Below are positions 1 through 12,608 of a stretch of 64,000 nt of DNA, in pieces. A model generated the notes under the pieces. That model was not told the DNA's origin and did not search any database. It worked only from the letters and a program-made list of their open reading frames with translations. Where the stretch lies: NCBI GenBank assembly GCA_030522415.1, contig CM060121.1, forward strand, positions 11,040,976 through 11,104,975. Reading direction: 5' to 3'. Position 1 is the stretch's first letter, and every line of letters begins with the position of its first letter. The DNA comes from Channallabes apus. Lineage: Eukaryota; Chordata; Actinopteri; Siluriformes; Clariidae. The position numbers and the translations under genes are program-made.

Positions 1-1412
1 CAGTAAGTGCTTTAATCACAAATTGGAATGAAAACACATGTTCTTTTTCAAATAGATTAAAGGATGGCCAAGATTAGAAGAAAAAGAGTAGGAGTTTAAG
101 AGACAGATTGAAAAAGGTTAAGCGAAACAGACAAAAACCAAGCAGGGCACTGTTGTACTGGTGACTGTGCCAGATTACATTGAGTCATCAGGTTAATTTC
201 CCCCTGCCCCCTTTACCATCCTGTGCATATTTGTAAAACTTATTTATTAAACTCCTTTCATAATCAGGTTAGACCAGATTAATTAGCCCTGTTTTTGGCA
301 TGAGGCTATGTTGAAGCTATGCAGGAGAAGTTCACATTACTGCTGGAACCGCAAAACATCCCCCCCAAAAAAGAACAAATCTAAGAACGATGGACGTGCC
401 GAGCCGAGCTGAAGAAAGCAGGTCTGTAGCTCTCAGCCAAGCCACTTTCGATGGCGCGCAGCGGAGAGACGAGGGGATGCGGCTGGAAAAGTCATGAGCA
501 AAGCAGGATGGTTACGCAGGAAGGAAAATATGAACTTGCACCAAAGCCCTGAATAGCTGAGGCCTACACTTTCCTATTCTCTCCACCATGACGTTCACAA
601 AGAGGAAAGCAGGCAGAAAGCAGCAGCGGGGGGAGGGGGGGTGATTATTCCCATATGTGCATATAGACACCTGATATTTCTCCCAGTGGGTGGATCAGCA
701 TTCCCATTCACTGACACAGATGCACTCTCCGACTGTTAAACCCCTGCACACAAATGAGGTGCAGCAAGGTGGTGCTACATTTTGCTGGAAAAATAGATTT
801 TTTTTGTTCATTTGTTTACTGTTTAGGGTTGGATTGTTTTAAAATGCAGTTATAAGCTGCTGCATTTTAGTTAGTGTAGTTAGTTTAATCTTAATCTCCA
901 CCTTGAAAGAAAAGTGTTCACAAAAGGATTATTTAAATAAACACATTTGGTCACACATTCTTTCTTGTGTACACTGGGAAGAACTGATGTCATCTGGTTC
1001 CATGGCCTACGTGGGAGTGAATATTTTTTGTCAAGCTGGGTGATAGATGCAGCCCATCCTCAGCTCTCCACCTTTTTAGCAAAGCTGCACATGCTGAGTA
1101 AATCATCATCGATCAAAAGTGACATCACTTCCTCCTAATGTCAGGTTTCCAGAACACTGTAGACTGAGACATATTCCACACTTTACTGTGCAAATTAGGT
1201 TTAGATCAGCAGTTATACTTTCCAGCTTTTAACAAGAAAGGCTCTGCCAGATGTTGGTAAGCTCAGAGCTTAGGTCTCCACGTGCCTCTGTCACTGAATT
1301 TCACAATAACGGCATTACATAATTTACGTCCTTTTGGTGGAGGTAGATTTGTATTCGTATGCAATATCCTTCCTGAAAATCAGCCTGAAGTTGTTGATCA
1401 GCAGCTCTATCA
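1..1412. other. coro7 intronic sequence, no gene seen
   Basis: No exon or recognisable element. A purine-rich/CpG-richer stretch at 390-500 (gatggcgcgcagcggagaga) and a G-run at 628-641 are the only compositional features. Confidence 0.5.
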
Positions 1413-1608
1413 TCATTTACATTTAGGCATTTGGCAGACGCTCTTATCCAGAGCGACTTACATTTTTATCTCTGTACACATCTGAGCAGTTGAGGGTTAA
1501 GGGCCTTGCTCAAGGGCCCAACAGTGGCAACTTGGTGGTTGTGGGGTTTGAACCTGGGATCTTCCGAACCGTAGTCCAATGCCTTAACCACTGAGCTACC
1601 CCTGGCCC
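1413..1608 (-). repeat. tRNA-derived SINE
   Basis: Read on the minus strand it begins ggggccaggggtagctcag, with an A-box-like head and a ggttcaaacccc B box. It then runs through a conserved body to a tail that, on the plus strand, starts catttacatttaggcatt. The 6-bp direct repeat ctatca flanks it (1407-1412 and 1609-1614), as expected for retroposition. The tRNA-like head is Pol III promoter, not a functional tRNA gene. A second copy lies at about 42554. Confidence 0.8.
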
Positions 1609-2062
1609 CTATCAACCTCTTGTCTTCTTGTCATACCCCATCCTGCCCACACACATACTGTCATTTCTAGGAGAGAAGAACTGGGGGTTCAACCACAGAA
1701 AGAACCTCGATTGCACTTTCTTGTCAGTTGGTTGTTTTCACACCTGAAAAAAACTTGGCAGACAAGACGAGTCAGTACTCTAGTACTCCAGTACTTTATT
1801 TCCTGCAGGCTGAAATGTTTACATTTCACACATCTCCCATCTCTTTTTTTATTGATGTCCCATGACCCAGCCATAAACATAAGAAGAGTTATTAGGGAAG
1901 AGGAAAACTGCAAGGATCTTAAGTATATGTAAAATTCTCTTTCTGAGTGATTTGCAGCCATTGTTGATTCACTAAGTCATGTATAGGTCTGCTCATGTCC
2001 AAACCAGAGGGTGAGAGCTTGTTTAGACAGGCTGTTTAGTCATCGTTTTTTAAGAGACATAT

Positions 2063-2620
2063 ACTGCCTGGCCAAAAACCACCTTTTCAGAAGGGCCTGC
2101 ATCAAGCAAAGAAATAAAAAACTTGACTGGTTAGGGTCCACCCAATGCATTATTAAAACCTGGCAGGATAGTGCTGAACTGTGCAGAAGAAACATGGTCA
2201 GAAAAAAATCATAAATAAACATGACAGTAGATCACTTGGTGAAATATGTATGACTTTTCACAACTATGTTTAGTAGTGAAAGTAAGACCATTTCCACATG
2301 AAGAATGCAATTCAGAGGATTGGCACTAAACAGCTGTGTAGCCATAACAAAACCACTTGTTAGTGAGACTAAATTAGAAAAACGTTCATATGGTCTGATG
2401 AGTCCAGATTGATCCTTCCAGAGCGATGGGTGTGTCATGTACAAACCTGTGTTATGATCTGGGGTTGCTTCAGTTGGTCAAGTCTGGGCTCAGCAACATT
2501 ATGTGACAAATAAATGAGCCGGTTATCAAACCAATGGATTTTCAATGTTGATGGCACAGTTATATTCCAGTTTGTGAAATAGTGGCTTTGAGAGCATGAG
2601 GAAACATTTTTACACATAAA
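2063..2620 (+). mobile_element. degraded Tc1-like element ('actgcctggcc' family)
   Basis: The left end reads atactgcctggccaaaaacc. Internal tracts (aaaccacttgttagtgagac, ccagagcgatgg, atctggggttgcttc) are shared with the copies at 18783 and 62557. No open transposase frame remains, and the right terminus was not located. Confidence 0.6.
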
Positions 2621-2757
2621 CTTGCCACTACTGTATATTGTATGGTGTGATCAAATTGGTAAAACCTAAATATTAGTGTTCGCAGCTTTTTTTTGTGCAT
2701 GCGGTATAGATTTGAAACTTTGGGATTACCTGAGATGCAGATAGGATATACTGTATA

Positions 2758-3978
2758 CAGTGGGCACGGAAAGTATTCACACCCCCTTAAATTTTTCACT
2801 CTTTGTTATATTGCAGCCAATTACTAAAATCATTTAAGTTCATTTTTTTTCCTCATTAATGTACACACAGCACCCCATATTGACAGAAAAACATTTTTCG
2901 ACATTTGTGCAGATTTATTAAAAAAGAAAAACTGAAATATCATATGGGCCTAAGTATTCAGACCCTTTGCTCAGTATTTAGTAGAAGCACCCTTTTTATC
3001 TAATACAGTCATGAGTCTTTTTGGGAAAGATGAAATAAGTTTTTCGCACCTGGATTTGGGGATCCTCTGCCATTCCGCCTTGCAGATCCTCTCCAGTTCT
3101 GTCAGGTTGGATGGTAAACATTGGTGGACAACCATTTTTAGGTCTCTCCAGAGATGCTCAACTGGGTTTTAAGTCAGGGCTCTGGCTGGGCCATTCAAGA
3201 ACAGTCAGAGTTGTTGTGAAGCCACTTCTTTGTTATTTTTGGCTGTGTGCTTAGGGTCTTGTTGGATGGTCTGGCCCAGTCTGAGGTCCTGAGCACTGTG
3301 CAGAAGGTTTTCGTCGAGGATATCCCTGTACTTGGCTGCATTCATCTTTCCCTCGATTGCACCCAGTCGTTCCTGTCCCTGCAGCTGAAAAACACCCCAC
3401 AGCATGATGCTGCCACCACCATGCTTCACTGTTAGGACTGTATTGGACAGATGATGAGCAGTACCTGGTTTTCTCCACACATACCGCTTAGAATTAAGCC
3501 CAAAAAGTTCTATATTGGTCTCATCAGACCAAGACCATCTTGGAGTCCTCCATGCGGGCTTTAATGTGTCTTGCACTGAGGAGAGGCTTCCGTCGGGCCA
3601 CTCTGCCATAAAGCCCCGACTGGTGGAGGGCTGCAGTGATGGTTGACTTTCTACAACTTTCTCCCATCTCCCGACTGCATCTCTGGAGCTCAGCCACAGT
3701 GATCTTTGGGTTCTCCTTTACATTTCTCACCAAGGCTCTTCTCCCCCGATAGCTCTGTTTGGCCGGACGGCCAGCTCTAGGAAGGGTTCTGGTTGTCACA
3801 ATTCTGTCCTTTGACCTCATGATTCTCATTTGCTCTGACATGCATTGTGAGCTGTAAGGTCTTGTATAGAGTTTGTTGCATTCAAGTCCAATCAGTATAA
3901 TCAAACACAGCAGGACTCAAATGAAGGTGTAGAACCATCTCAAGGATCATCAAAAGAAATGTACAGCACCTGAGTTAA
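2758..3978 (-). mobile_element. Tc1-like transposon, right end lost
   Basis: The left terminus after TA at 2756-2757 reads cagtgggcacggaaagtatt, the start of a well-known fish Tc1-like family. The interior carries a broken minus-strand transposase. The matching inverted end is absent: near 3978 the sequence changes to fragments of other elements. Confidence 0.78.
3000..3840 (-). pseudogene. Tc1-like transposase, frameshifted
   Basis: The N-terminal part (paired-type helix-turn-helix DNA-binding region, around 3550-3840) reads SKDRIVTTRTLPRAGRPAKQ and ends in another frame from the catalytic part. The catalytic part (about 3205-3540) contains WSDETNIELFG with the first catalytic Asp, GGGSIMLWG, and the QQDPKHTAK region. 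A deletion and frame change occur between them, at about 3540. The C-terminal region with the third acidic residue is in yet another frame and reads PDLKP in place of the usual PDLNPIE. The gene cannot make an active enzyme. Confidence 0.8.
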
Positions 3979-4190
3979 ATACAGTAAAACCTTGGATTAC
4001 GAGTAACGCGGTTTGCGTTAGCACTCATCAGGCAATGTCTATGGGCAACTAACTGCACTCAGACCAAAGGGGGCTGAATAATTACGCACACCCCACTTTT
4101 CAGTTATTTATTTGTAAAAAAATGTTGAAATTATGTATGATTTTTGTTCCACTTCTCACGTGTACACCACTTTGTATTGGTTGTATTTAT
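3979..4190. mobile_element. composite of two transposon-end fragments
   Basis: 3983-4030 (cagtaaaaccttggattacg) resembles the terminal repeat of the mariner-type element at 58783. The portion from about 4065 (ggggctgaataattacgcac) to about 4180 resembles the right end of a different Tc1-like family. Neither fragment is complete. Confidence 0.5.
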
Positions 4191-5995
4191 ATATACTGTG
4201 TGTGTGTGTGTTTTTACCAACCGTCATTTACAGTAGTTTAATACATGAAGCTTATCAAATTTAGTGGCGCTGTTATCAAATAGACTGTTATGTTAATCAA
4301 ACTGGCCCAGAGAGCAACTATCTAAAAATATATATTTGTGTGTATGTTCTTAGTATCATTACAGTATATCCACTAAAACTGGGTAATACGATAAAACAGA
4401 TATTATGATAAATCAGGTAACAGTTTGCTTTTCTTTTACTGTAAGTGTTTGACTTAGAGTAAGGAAAATGTGTATTGTGATATGCACCAGTATACTGTAG
4501 AGCACAGAAATGGATACTTTGTGCTGTATTACACAGGTCATGCTTTTGAAAACGTTATTCATGCTTGGTAATACATTATGTGAAAGCATATTAGAACCTG
4601 ACTATACTGAAAAGACCAACCTTTTACTATTTTTTTCTGGTACAGTATGTGACAGTGTGTCGCACAAGCACCATCCTCTCCTTCTCATTAAACAAGCTGA
4701 GTGCACAGCCTTGGTGGGTGTAGGCTCTTACACGCAGTTAAAGTCATAAAAATCCGTTAAAATTTGTAAATATTTATAACCCATGTGCTTTCCCTTTTTT
4801 ATGCATACTAATTAAATGCCATGTGTTATGTGTTCTTTTATGTTTTGGGTTTTATATGTTTTATATATTTTACTCATTAAATAAGATCGCTATTTAGAAT
4901 TTGGTGCATTTATATGTGGAGTAATGCAGTGTGAACTTTGACTCACTTCCACTAGGAATTAATGGAGGGAGAATTTTGCAACCTTGATGGTGAGATGAGT
5001 TCAAAGATGGAAACTTTTAAAAATGATGAACTTGACATAATGTTATTCCGTTTCATGTACAGCTCTTTCCTATTTTTCTGGTTTGATCCATCACACTTTT
5101 GAGGCTGCGCATGATCACATAATTGACCCTCTATAACTGAAAGATTCACTGCTTTCATAGTTTTGGTGTTTATGCAAGATGCTGGACACCACAAACACAT
5201 GGTTTTGCGTCTTGTATTCTAGATTTGGAAATATTCAGATTGTTTCTAATGAATAAATTTCTGTGTGGATGCCAACAGAACGTCTGTAGCTTCTCAGTGG
5301 CTTTGATAGATGAATGATGCACTATGAGCTATGGCCCTTAGGGAAACACATATTAAGTGACACTTTGATGAGGTTTGCTTAGTTTAATGGTTTATGTACA
5401 GGGTGTGTGCGGATTTGAAACATCCATCATAGTATTTGTTGGACCCAGATGTACACAGACCAAGTGAGCCTCAAGCAAGCTTTATTTTAATGACGGCTCA
5501 TATTGATCAGCATGTTGCCTTATTGTTACTGCATGCAATGAAGGCTGGTTGAAGCAGTGATTCTTCATTTCTGGTTTAAGTAAGTGTGGCATGTGGCGTG
5601 GCATCCCTCCTCCAGAGACAGGGAGGGAAGAGATAAGATTCCACTCTTCTGAAATCAGTTCCAACTGGTTCCAAAGCGTGATGTCCACTCCTCTACCCGA
5701 ACTCCCTCTCGTCGTAAATAAAACATCACAGTTTTTGCCTTTATCCTTCAACCAGGCTTGTCAGTACTCTGCCCTGAAATCAAAGTATAGTTTTCAATAG
5801 CAATGGCTTGACCTATAGGTGGTCAGACATTTCTGAAACTATTCATCTGTCTCGAGAGGGAATGCAGAAATAAATACTGCATACTGTGTAATATCTTTTT
5901 AACTGGAACTTGCTCTGTTTCTGCCAGCAACCACACTAAATTACTCAGCACACAAATCACAAGTCATAAAATCCCAAAGTCAGATTTACACAGAA

Positions 5996-6026
<31 letters not shown>

Positions 6027-6237
6027 TCTGGTTTTTCTGTTCTTTTATTTTTTGTCAGTATATACAGTATGAGTTTCTCTGTTCTTGTTATAATTTTAGT
6101 ATATTATTTTAGTTCAACTTATTTGTGTTGTTTTGTTTCTACATAATTTCATTTCATTTCATTTCATTTGAAAAAATGATAGCCTGCAACAAAATGATTA
6201 TAACTTAACTACCACATTATTGTTTTGGTTAACTTCT
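4191..6237. other. coro7 intronic sequence, no gene seen
   Basis: AT-rich sequence without a coding frame or recognised repeat apart from the AAT microsatellite and a short ATTTC repeat. Confidence 0.5.
5996..6025. repeat. (AAT)n microsatellite
   Basis: About ten tandem AAT units. A short ATTTC repeat follows at about 6149-6169. Confidence 0.95.
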
Positions 6238-6545
6238 GCTGGGCGGCACGGTGGTTTAGTGGTTAACACTGTCGCCTTGCAACCCCTGGTCCTGGGTTCG
6301 ATTCTCGTCTCGGGTCTGCGTGCATGGAGTCTGCATGTTCGCCCTGTGCACTGTGGGTTTCCTTCCACAGTCCAAAGACATGCAGATTAGGCTAATTTTC
6401 ATTCTCAAATTGCCCATAGAGTGTGAGCGTGCGTGTGAATGTTGACCGGAGGTCCTACCACAGTCAGATAAAATTGGAATAAATGGTCACAGTTGGCCTT
6501 CACGGTCCCTGGTTGGACTACAGAGATTCCTGGATGGATGGAGGA
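6238..6545 (+). repeat. DANA/Mermaid-like tRNA-derived SINE
   Basis: The head ggcggcacggtggtttagtg and a tgggttcgattctcg B box are followed by the family's conserved body (gcatggagtctgcatgttcg, cagtccaaagacatgcag). The direct repeat taacttct flanks it at 6230-6237 and 6546-6553. This copy is somewhat decayed. Confidence 0.85.
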
Positions 6546-9190
6546 TAACTTCTATTGAGGTGACATCATAAAAGTTTTTTTGTCAGTGTACCTAGGACCT
6601 AAGCTCAGTCAGGGCAATTTACAATGCTGTAATCTCACTAAAATACATCTGCAATACAAGTAAGCTGATATTATTTCTCTTTAGTGATGTACTGTATTGA
6701 GTCTTTTGCAGAGTCGATTCCTAGAAGAAGTCAAGAAGTCAATTATATGTCATAATTATCTTATTTAATGTTATAATCTATGTCTGAATAAATTGTTAAA
6801 GTTAGAGAAGGGTGCTGAAGCGAAGTTCTTCTGGCCACACACCCTAGAACTGCCAGTTCTTAAAGCAATGGAATAAGAACGCGACGGTTATTGTACTGCT
6901 CAAACAACAGTTTGGGCTATGCACTGGGCTTTGGTCCAACCATTTTCCAAAGCAAGAGTATTGCCATTTCACCCTAACTGGGTTGACATCATATTATTAA
7001 TGTGCTCTCAACACAATGACTATGGAAACCTCAGTAATTGCACGCTACAATGTTATTCTATCTACATTTAGACATTTACTGATGTACATTAGGCAAACTA
7101 TATCATTTCCAATGTCAGGTTTACAAAGAACTTCTACTCTGGGTAAAACAAAATCCTAGACCATGATTTTTGGATCGAAATATGAATTCAATTTGTTTTT
7201 CAATCTGTAAGGAAGTTAAACAGTTTCTCCATGCCAGTGACTCAGGCTTAAGGAAGAGATGACTACAGTCTTGCAGGAAGCACAATAACAAGAAACTGCA
7301 CCACTCTGTGAACAGATCTGTCTGTATGGCTTCAATGAGCTTTCAGCATACTGTACATCGATAGCAATTTCTCAACTTTCTGCAAATAATATCAGAGAGC
7401 TCCAGGAATTAATGATAAAAGGCAATAGAAGAGCCAAAGAAATAAATCAACTTTGCCATTTTCCATTCTCCTAGTGTCACATTTCCAGCTTGATAGACAT
7501 TTTTAGATTTTCTGTTATTACTGGATATGGGAAAGATATCGGCCGATGATGGTAAATGTTCTGTGCTACAAGTGTGCTAATGGAAAGGTCCTGAGTCCTG
7601 AAGGGCTAATTAGCTTGCCAAACCAGAGGCAAATGTCTGAATATGAATATATGCTGTAGGAAAAACATCAGGGCCCAATAGGACCTCAGGCGCCATGGTG
7701 TTCCATGTAACATGAGGTTTGTTGGCCTCATCTCTCAAAATGAAGATCGTCACTTTTATGAGCAGGCTGTCACTGACCCAGAACTAGGGGGAGGAAGAAC
7801 GCATAACATGGCAGCAGTGCTGGATAATAAGATCAAGCTGGTCTACTGCAGTATAGCATAAAATAGGGAAAGAAAGAGAAGGAAAAACTAATTACAGGGG
7901 ACAAGGGAAGGACATGTGTGCTGTCCACTAAAATAGGCTTGAAGTTAAATGGTGCCAAGGCAGTCTCCTTGAATTTTACCAAAAGTGAATTTACATAAAA
8001 TTGTCACTAGAATTGTATGTACACTCATCATTAATGTGACAGCTTTGGGCTTTCTATGATTTACAGTATTTGAACTAGTAAATAAAAGTAAATAAAATAA
8101 ATGTAAAATAAAATGTAATTTCCTAATCTGGGTTTTCTAGTATCAACACAGAATCAAATTTATACATTAATTCAGTGTGGCTGAAGGTCCTAAAATGTCT
8201 TTTAATTTTTCTCAAGGCCACTAGCTTCCTGTTAGTGATGATGATTGTCTACAGCTGAAATCTTCTCTGTGCTAACGTAAAAATGGGTAATTTGACAGCA
8301 TTCACCTCCAGACCAACTCATGATGGGAAAACATAAGTACCTCAGTCCAGATCTGAGAAAAAAGATCCTAGGTTTACACAAAGTAATGAATGCCTTTTGA
8401 AGCCAATTCCCACCAACTGCATACTCCAAGATCAGTTTCAACAATTGTACATACAGGAGGTACATTTAGCATGTAAGTTATTGGGAAGTGTGCCTGATTT
8501 GCCAATGTCTGGAAGAGGACCAAGCGCTCACCTTCAGCTAAGAGGAAATTGGATTGGATGGTCAGGAACAACACAATAGCCACACAGCCACAGGCCTGCC
8601 ATTAACTGGAAGGTGCTGGAACACCAGTATCGCTGTCTACAGTCAGGCAGGTGTTATATCATCATGGACTGAAGGGCTGCCTCCCTATAAAGAAGCCACT
8701 GCTCTGAAATTGACACCTTTTAAACTCGACTGAAGTTTGCTGCTGTCCCCATGGACTAAGAAAAAGTCTTTATAAGGTAGACTAACTTAAAGCTTTCTGA
8801 GCCTGATGAAAATGTGTCATCTGTGCTTAAAAGTCAAGTCTGTGCCAGAAAATCAACAAGTTTACGCAGTTGTGCAGTGGTAGCATGTACTGTATGCCAC
8901 TATAGAGACCAAATGAACCATACCACCTCCTTGATTAACTCTAAGCATAGGCACAATAAAAGACTCAATATATTATAATAAAAAAAATAAATAACATGGA
9001 TAACATCCCTTGCATACTTTTTGTCTGTTCTATCATTTTCTTCTTTTCTCTTTTTTTTCTTAGCTGGGCATCTGATATCATAGCAGTTTTTGTGAATTGG
9101 TCAAATCAGTAAATTACCCATCTCTTTAACACTTTAACACCTTAGTGACTCGTTAACACGGTCACTTTCACCTTGGTTGTGTGCAGACTG
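6546..9190. other. coro7 intronic sequence, no gene seen
   Basis: Largely unique sequence of mixed composition; includes the candidate element at 7540. No exon of coro7 was recognised on either strand. Confidence 0.5.
7540..7720. promoter_or_regulatory. candidate conserved non-coding element
   Basis: Repeat-free stretch with gggctaattagcttgccaaa (homeodomain core beside an NFI half-site) and a GC-richer end (ctcaggcgccatggtg). No coding frame. Candidate only. Confidence 0.18.
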
Positions 9191-9204
9191 CTTTCATTAA
9201 TTAA

Positions 9205-9549
9205 TTAATTAATTCATTCATTTTCTATACCACTTTATCCTGTATTTAGGGTCGCGGGGACCTGGAGCCTATCCCAGGAGACTCAGGGCACGAGGCAGGG
9301 TACACCCTGGACAGCGTGCCAATCCATCGCAGAGCACACACACACACACTATGGTCAATTTGGGAACGCCAATTTGCCTAATCTGTATATCTTTGGACTG
9401 TGGGAGGAAACCGGAGTACCCGGAGGAAACCCACCAGGCACGGGGAGAACATGCAAACTCCACGCACACAGAGACGGGAATCAAGCCTGGCCGGGAATCG
9501 AACCCGGACCCTGGAGGTGCAAGGCGACAGTGCTAACCACTACACCACC
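9205..9549 (-). repeat. DANA/Mermaid-like SINE, near full length
   Basis: In reverse orientation it shows the same head and body, with the tail (cattcattttctatacc on the plus strand) at the low-coordinate end. A 14-bp direct repeat, ctttcattaattaa, is at 9191-9204 and 9550-9563. The short frames across it are translated SINE sequence, not genes. Confidence 0.88.
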
Positions 9550-9563
9550 CTTTCATTAATTAA

Positions 9564-11159
9564 AATGAAAATAAATAAATGCAACAATATGTCTGTGATT
9601 AAATTATATGACATTATATAGGGATGTCTCCACAAGTATTACCCCAGAATTATAAAGCAAATACTCGCTTGATAAATCTGTTTTTACAATTCCTTATGAT
9701 GGTGAATGTTTTTTCACCACGGTAGTAATTTTTATTCATGTAAGCTGATACACACCAGCGCCTACCAGCGAGCATACAGTACCTAACTATGAAGATTCTG
9801 ATTAACTGTAAATAAATCTTTTTTTGTTCTAGGTGTAAACAATTTGACAACAGAACATGATAAACGCCATTTCCACACATTTACCCATTAAACTTTTGGC
9901 AGATTATTATTCTCTGCCACACAAGGTTTATACAAAAGGTTTATACAAGGTCTATAACAAAGCATTTACTTTGAAAACCACTATATGACCTTTTTTTTAG
10001 AGGCTTATTGCCACCAGATTTTGGAGTGATGAAAGGATACTTCATATGTAACACAGGGACTGCTGTGTGTGGTTTAAATGTGTGTTGGAGAATAAAAAAA
10101 AAAATAAGAAGAAAAATATAATAAATAGAAAACTTTTAAAAGTACTGCCATTGAAAAGTTTTAGTTTGCACCAAAACTTTATTACTTTCTCTAATTTGCT
10201 TCAACTACTGTCTGTTTAACTCACAACCAAGATCACAATAAAAAAACTGTATTTAATTGTAAAAAAACAAAAACAAAAAGGAAAACTGTGAGATGTGGAG
10301 AGGTGGAATTTAGCTTCTTCTTCCCTTATATAACCCAAACAATTTTCATTATATTTCGGAATTTGTGCAAAGGCATGCAAATTAGAATATAATATTAGAA
10401 TATACATTTTCATTTCCAGATTTGCCCATAGTGTGTGCATGAATGTGTGACTGTGTGTGCCTGTGTGCTTTGCAATGGATTGACACCCCATCCAGGATGT
10501 ATACCACTGTGTCCCCTGGGATAGTCTTCAGGCCTCCTGCAACCCTGTACAGGATGCACAGTGCATGAGAATGAGTGAGAATGAGAGTGTTGGGGTTTGT
10601 AATAATTTTTTTATTCACTTAAATTTTTTTCTTTTGCTATACAGTACAATTTACTCTTCAGCCCTTCAACCATTTTATAGCTGACTAGCATGAAGTCTAC
10701 ATGAAGCAAGACTTTTCTCTAATGTTGTAATGTTCAAATCATGATGATGATGATGATGATCTCACACTGACACTGTCACTGACGGCTTAAACCAAACTCC
10801 AGCTATGGGATTTCCAAGGTCATTTAGAACACACTTTGTTTTCTTTGTGGGAAAAAAATAATTAAAGCAAAAGCTCAACCTGGCCAAGAGCTATCTGCTT
10901 TCATTTTTTTTCAATGCTTTCAACATTTTAAGCTAAAAAAATGAACACACATTGTTCCTAAATCAGTGAAACTTACAGAATTGTTGCTGCCTGAAGCTTT
11001 TGTCCTGATGTTCATACGGTGTTATTAAATGACAATGATTAAGAAAAACAAAATACTGTATACACAACTATATGTAAAACCTAATAACTATTCAGAGCAA
11101 AGTTTGATCATAACAGATTTATAGTATGAAAATGAATGTTGGTTGTTTTCTTTCTGCAG
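9564..11159. other. coro7 intronic sequence, no gene seen
   Basis: AT-rich, with A-runs at 10090-10110 and 10255-10280, a SINE fragment at 10376, and a short GAT repeat at 10742-10760. It ends at the coro7 splice acceptor. Confidence 0.5.
10376..10595 (+). repeat. SINE 3' fragment
   Basis: It contains the 3' half of the same SINE family (ttgcccatagtgtgtgcatg, ccatccaggatgtatacc, cctgggatagtc). The tRNA-like head is missing, so it is 5'-truncated. Confidence 0.65.
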
Positions 11160-11243
11160 TGTGCTCAAGTTCTGTATAGCAACAAAGATTCTCGTGTTCT
11201 CTGGGTGAAAGATGATTACGTTCTCACTACTGGATTCAACCAG
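11160..11243 (+). CDS. coro7: coronin-7 exon (partial gene, WD-repeat coding)
   Basis: The segment is bounded by a good acceptor (pyrimidine run ending tttctgcag) and a donor (caggtaattc). It is 84 nt, phase 0 at both ends, and encodes 28 residues including SNKDSRVLWVKDDYVL and TTGFNQ. The pattern of a short spacer, DSR, a tryptophan and then TGFNQ matches the N-terminal beta-propeller of coronin-7, a two-propeller coronin acting at the Golgi in actin and membrane-traffic control. The short coronins also carry a related TGF motif, but the alignment around DSR and the antisense vasorin downstream both favour coronin-7. It is followed by a 122-nt intron and the next exon. Upstream exons were not recognised in 1-11159. 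The assignment to the gene is by recall of the family, not by a database search. Confidence 0.82.
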
Positions 11244-11310
11244 GTAATTCTGTGTTTATTTGTAAGAAAGAAAGAGAGAAGAGTGTATATTAAATGCTTA
11301 TAATATTTAA

Positions 11311-11353
<43 letters not shown>

Positions 11354-11365
11354 ATTGTGGTTCAG
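11244..11365 (+). other. short coro7 intron with (TG)19 next to the 3' splice site
   Basis: The intron is 122 nt with GT-AG ends. The TG tract spans 11313-11350 and stops 15 nt before the acceptor. UG repeats in RNA are known binding sites for TDP-43 and CELF proteins; an effect on this exon is inference only. Confidence 0.75.
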
Positions 11366-11448
11366 AATCGGCAGCAGGAGGTCCGTCTGTGGGATTACAG
11401 GAAGCTGAACACCTCGCTAAGCTCTGTGTCTTTAGCCACCTCCAGTGG
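11366..11448 (+). CDS. coro7: coronin-7 exon (partial gene, WD-repeat coding)
   Basis: The 83-nt exon starts after ttcag and ends before a consensus donor gtgagt. Read on from the previous exon it gives NRQQEVRLWDYRKL followed by a serine-rich strand ending ATSSG, with the last codon split (phase 2). EVRLWD is the WD-repeat signature that follows TGFNQ in coronins. The acceptor is odd: a (TG)19 tract occupies 11313-11350, leaving only 15 nt between it and the exon, so there is little normal polypyrimidine tract. Because the exon is 83 nt, skipping it would shift the frame. The next coro7 exon was not found in the remaining 52.5 kb, so the downstream intron is very long and contains vasorin on the opposite strand. 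Confidence 0.82.
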
Positions 11449-12570
11449 GTGAGTCTCAACACAAAAATGTCCAAAATTCATACACTGTCTATAATGTCAC
11501 TGTTGGTGTGTCATCATATCCACCTGCACTCTGTAGGTGAGTGAGTGACACATTGAACTTTATTTATTACTCTGATGAAATGGACAAAGACTATAGACAT
11601 TGTTTAAGAAATGGTCAGGCAATTGCTCAAGTTTGCTGTGCCAAATCTTTCATTCAAGTTTTACTAAATATGAAATATGTTATAAAATATGTTACAAAAT
11701 TAAAATAGCAAAATGAAAGGACCTTCTGCAAACAAGTCATAGAATGACTGGAAAACACACAGGTAAACTTAACCATGTTTTTTTTTTTTTATTAGTGTAC
11801 AGTACTTTGGATTAGTGCACAAAATATTTCCCATCATCACCAGTATTTGCCCGATATCCATTAATGGATTCATAAAATTGTGAAACATGAATGGAGACTA
11901 AAGAGCGAAGTTAATTTATGTCTATGCCTCTTCCAGTGGAATGCACTTTTTATTACTCCTTAAAGCATGCAGTGATTGTGTCTGTGAAAATATACTGATT
12001 TATACATCTACAGTACATTCAAGTATGTATACATTTCAGAAAGGCATGTTCACAATATAAGCACAATATAATTGTGCTTCTGCAAAAACTTTGCATAAGA
12101 TTAACTCGAGCTACAAAAATGTTTATTACTGTATAGGCGTCTTAAATGTGGCTTGTAAATGAACCAAGCTCGAACAAACAGTTTTGCACGCAGTGTTGGT
12201 TGCTACAATAGTAACAGCACTCCTGCTGCCCCACGCAGCTTCACATTCTACCTATGAATAGACCCCTATACACTTACATTACAGCATGGTTAGGTAAATG
12301 ACGTTTCAGCACTCAGCGCCGCCTTTGAAGCTGCTTTTCTCAACTGTGATGAGCTTTCAGGCTGCTGCAATGCATCTGCATAGAGTGAGTGAGTCTGTGC
12401 CTCTGTAAACACACACACACACACACACACAGAATGTGCACAGAACTAGAAAGAGGGAAGACGTGAAATGTGGTGTTTATATAGCAGTGTTGTGGCACTG
12501 CTATGGTAGCAGCTGTGTTGTTCTGCTCTTAAGGACAGTAGTAAGTGCTGTTCACTGAGTCTTCACTCGC

Positions 12571-12608
12571 TCATGGAGGTGTGTATGGAGGTGTGTATGG
12601 AGGTGTGT
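12571..12608. repeat. 12-bp tandem repeat, three units
   Basis: The unit atggaggtgtgt is repeated three times without change. It produces a spurious MEVCMEVC reading frame. Confidence 0.9.
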
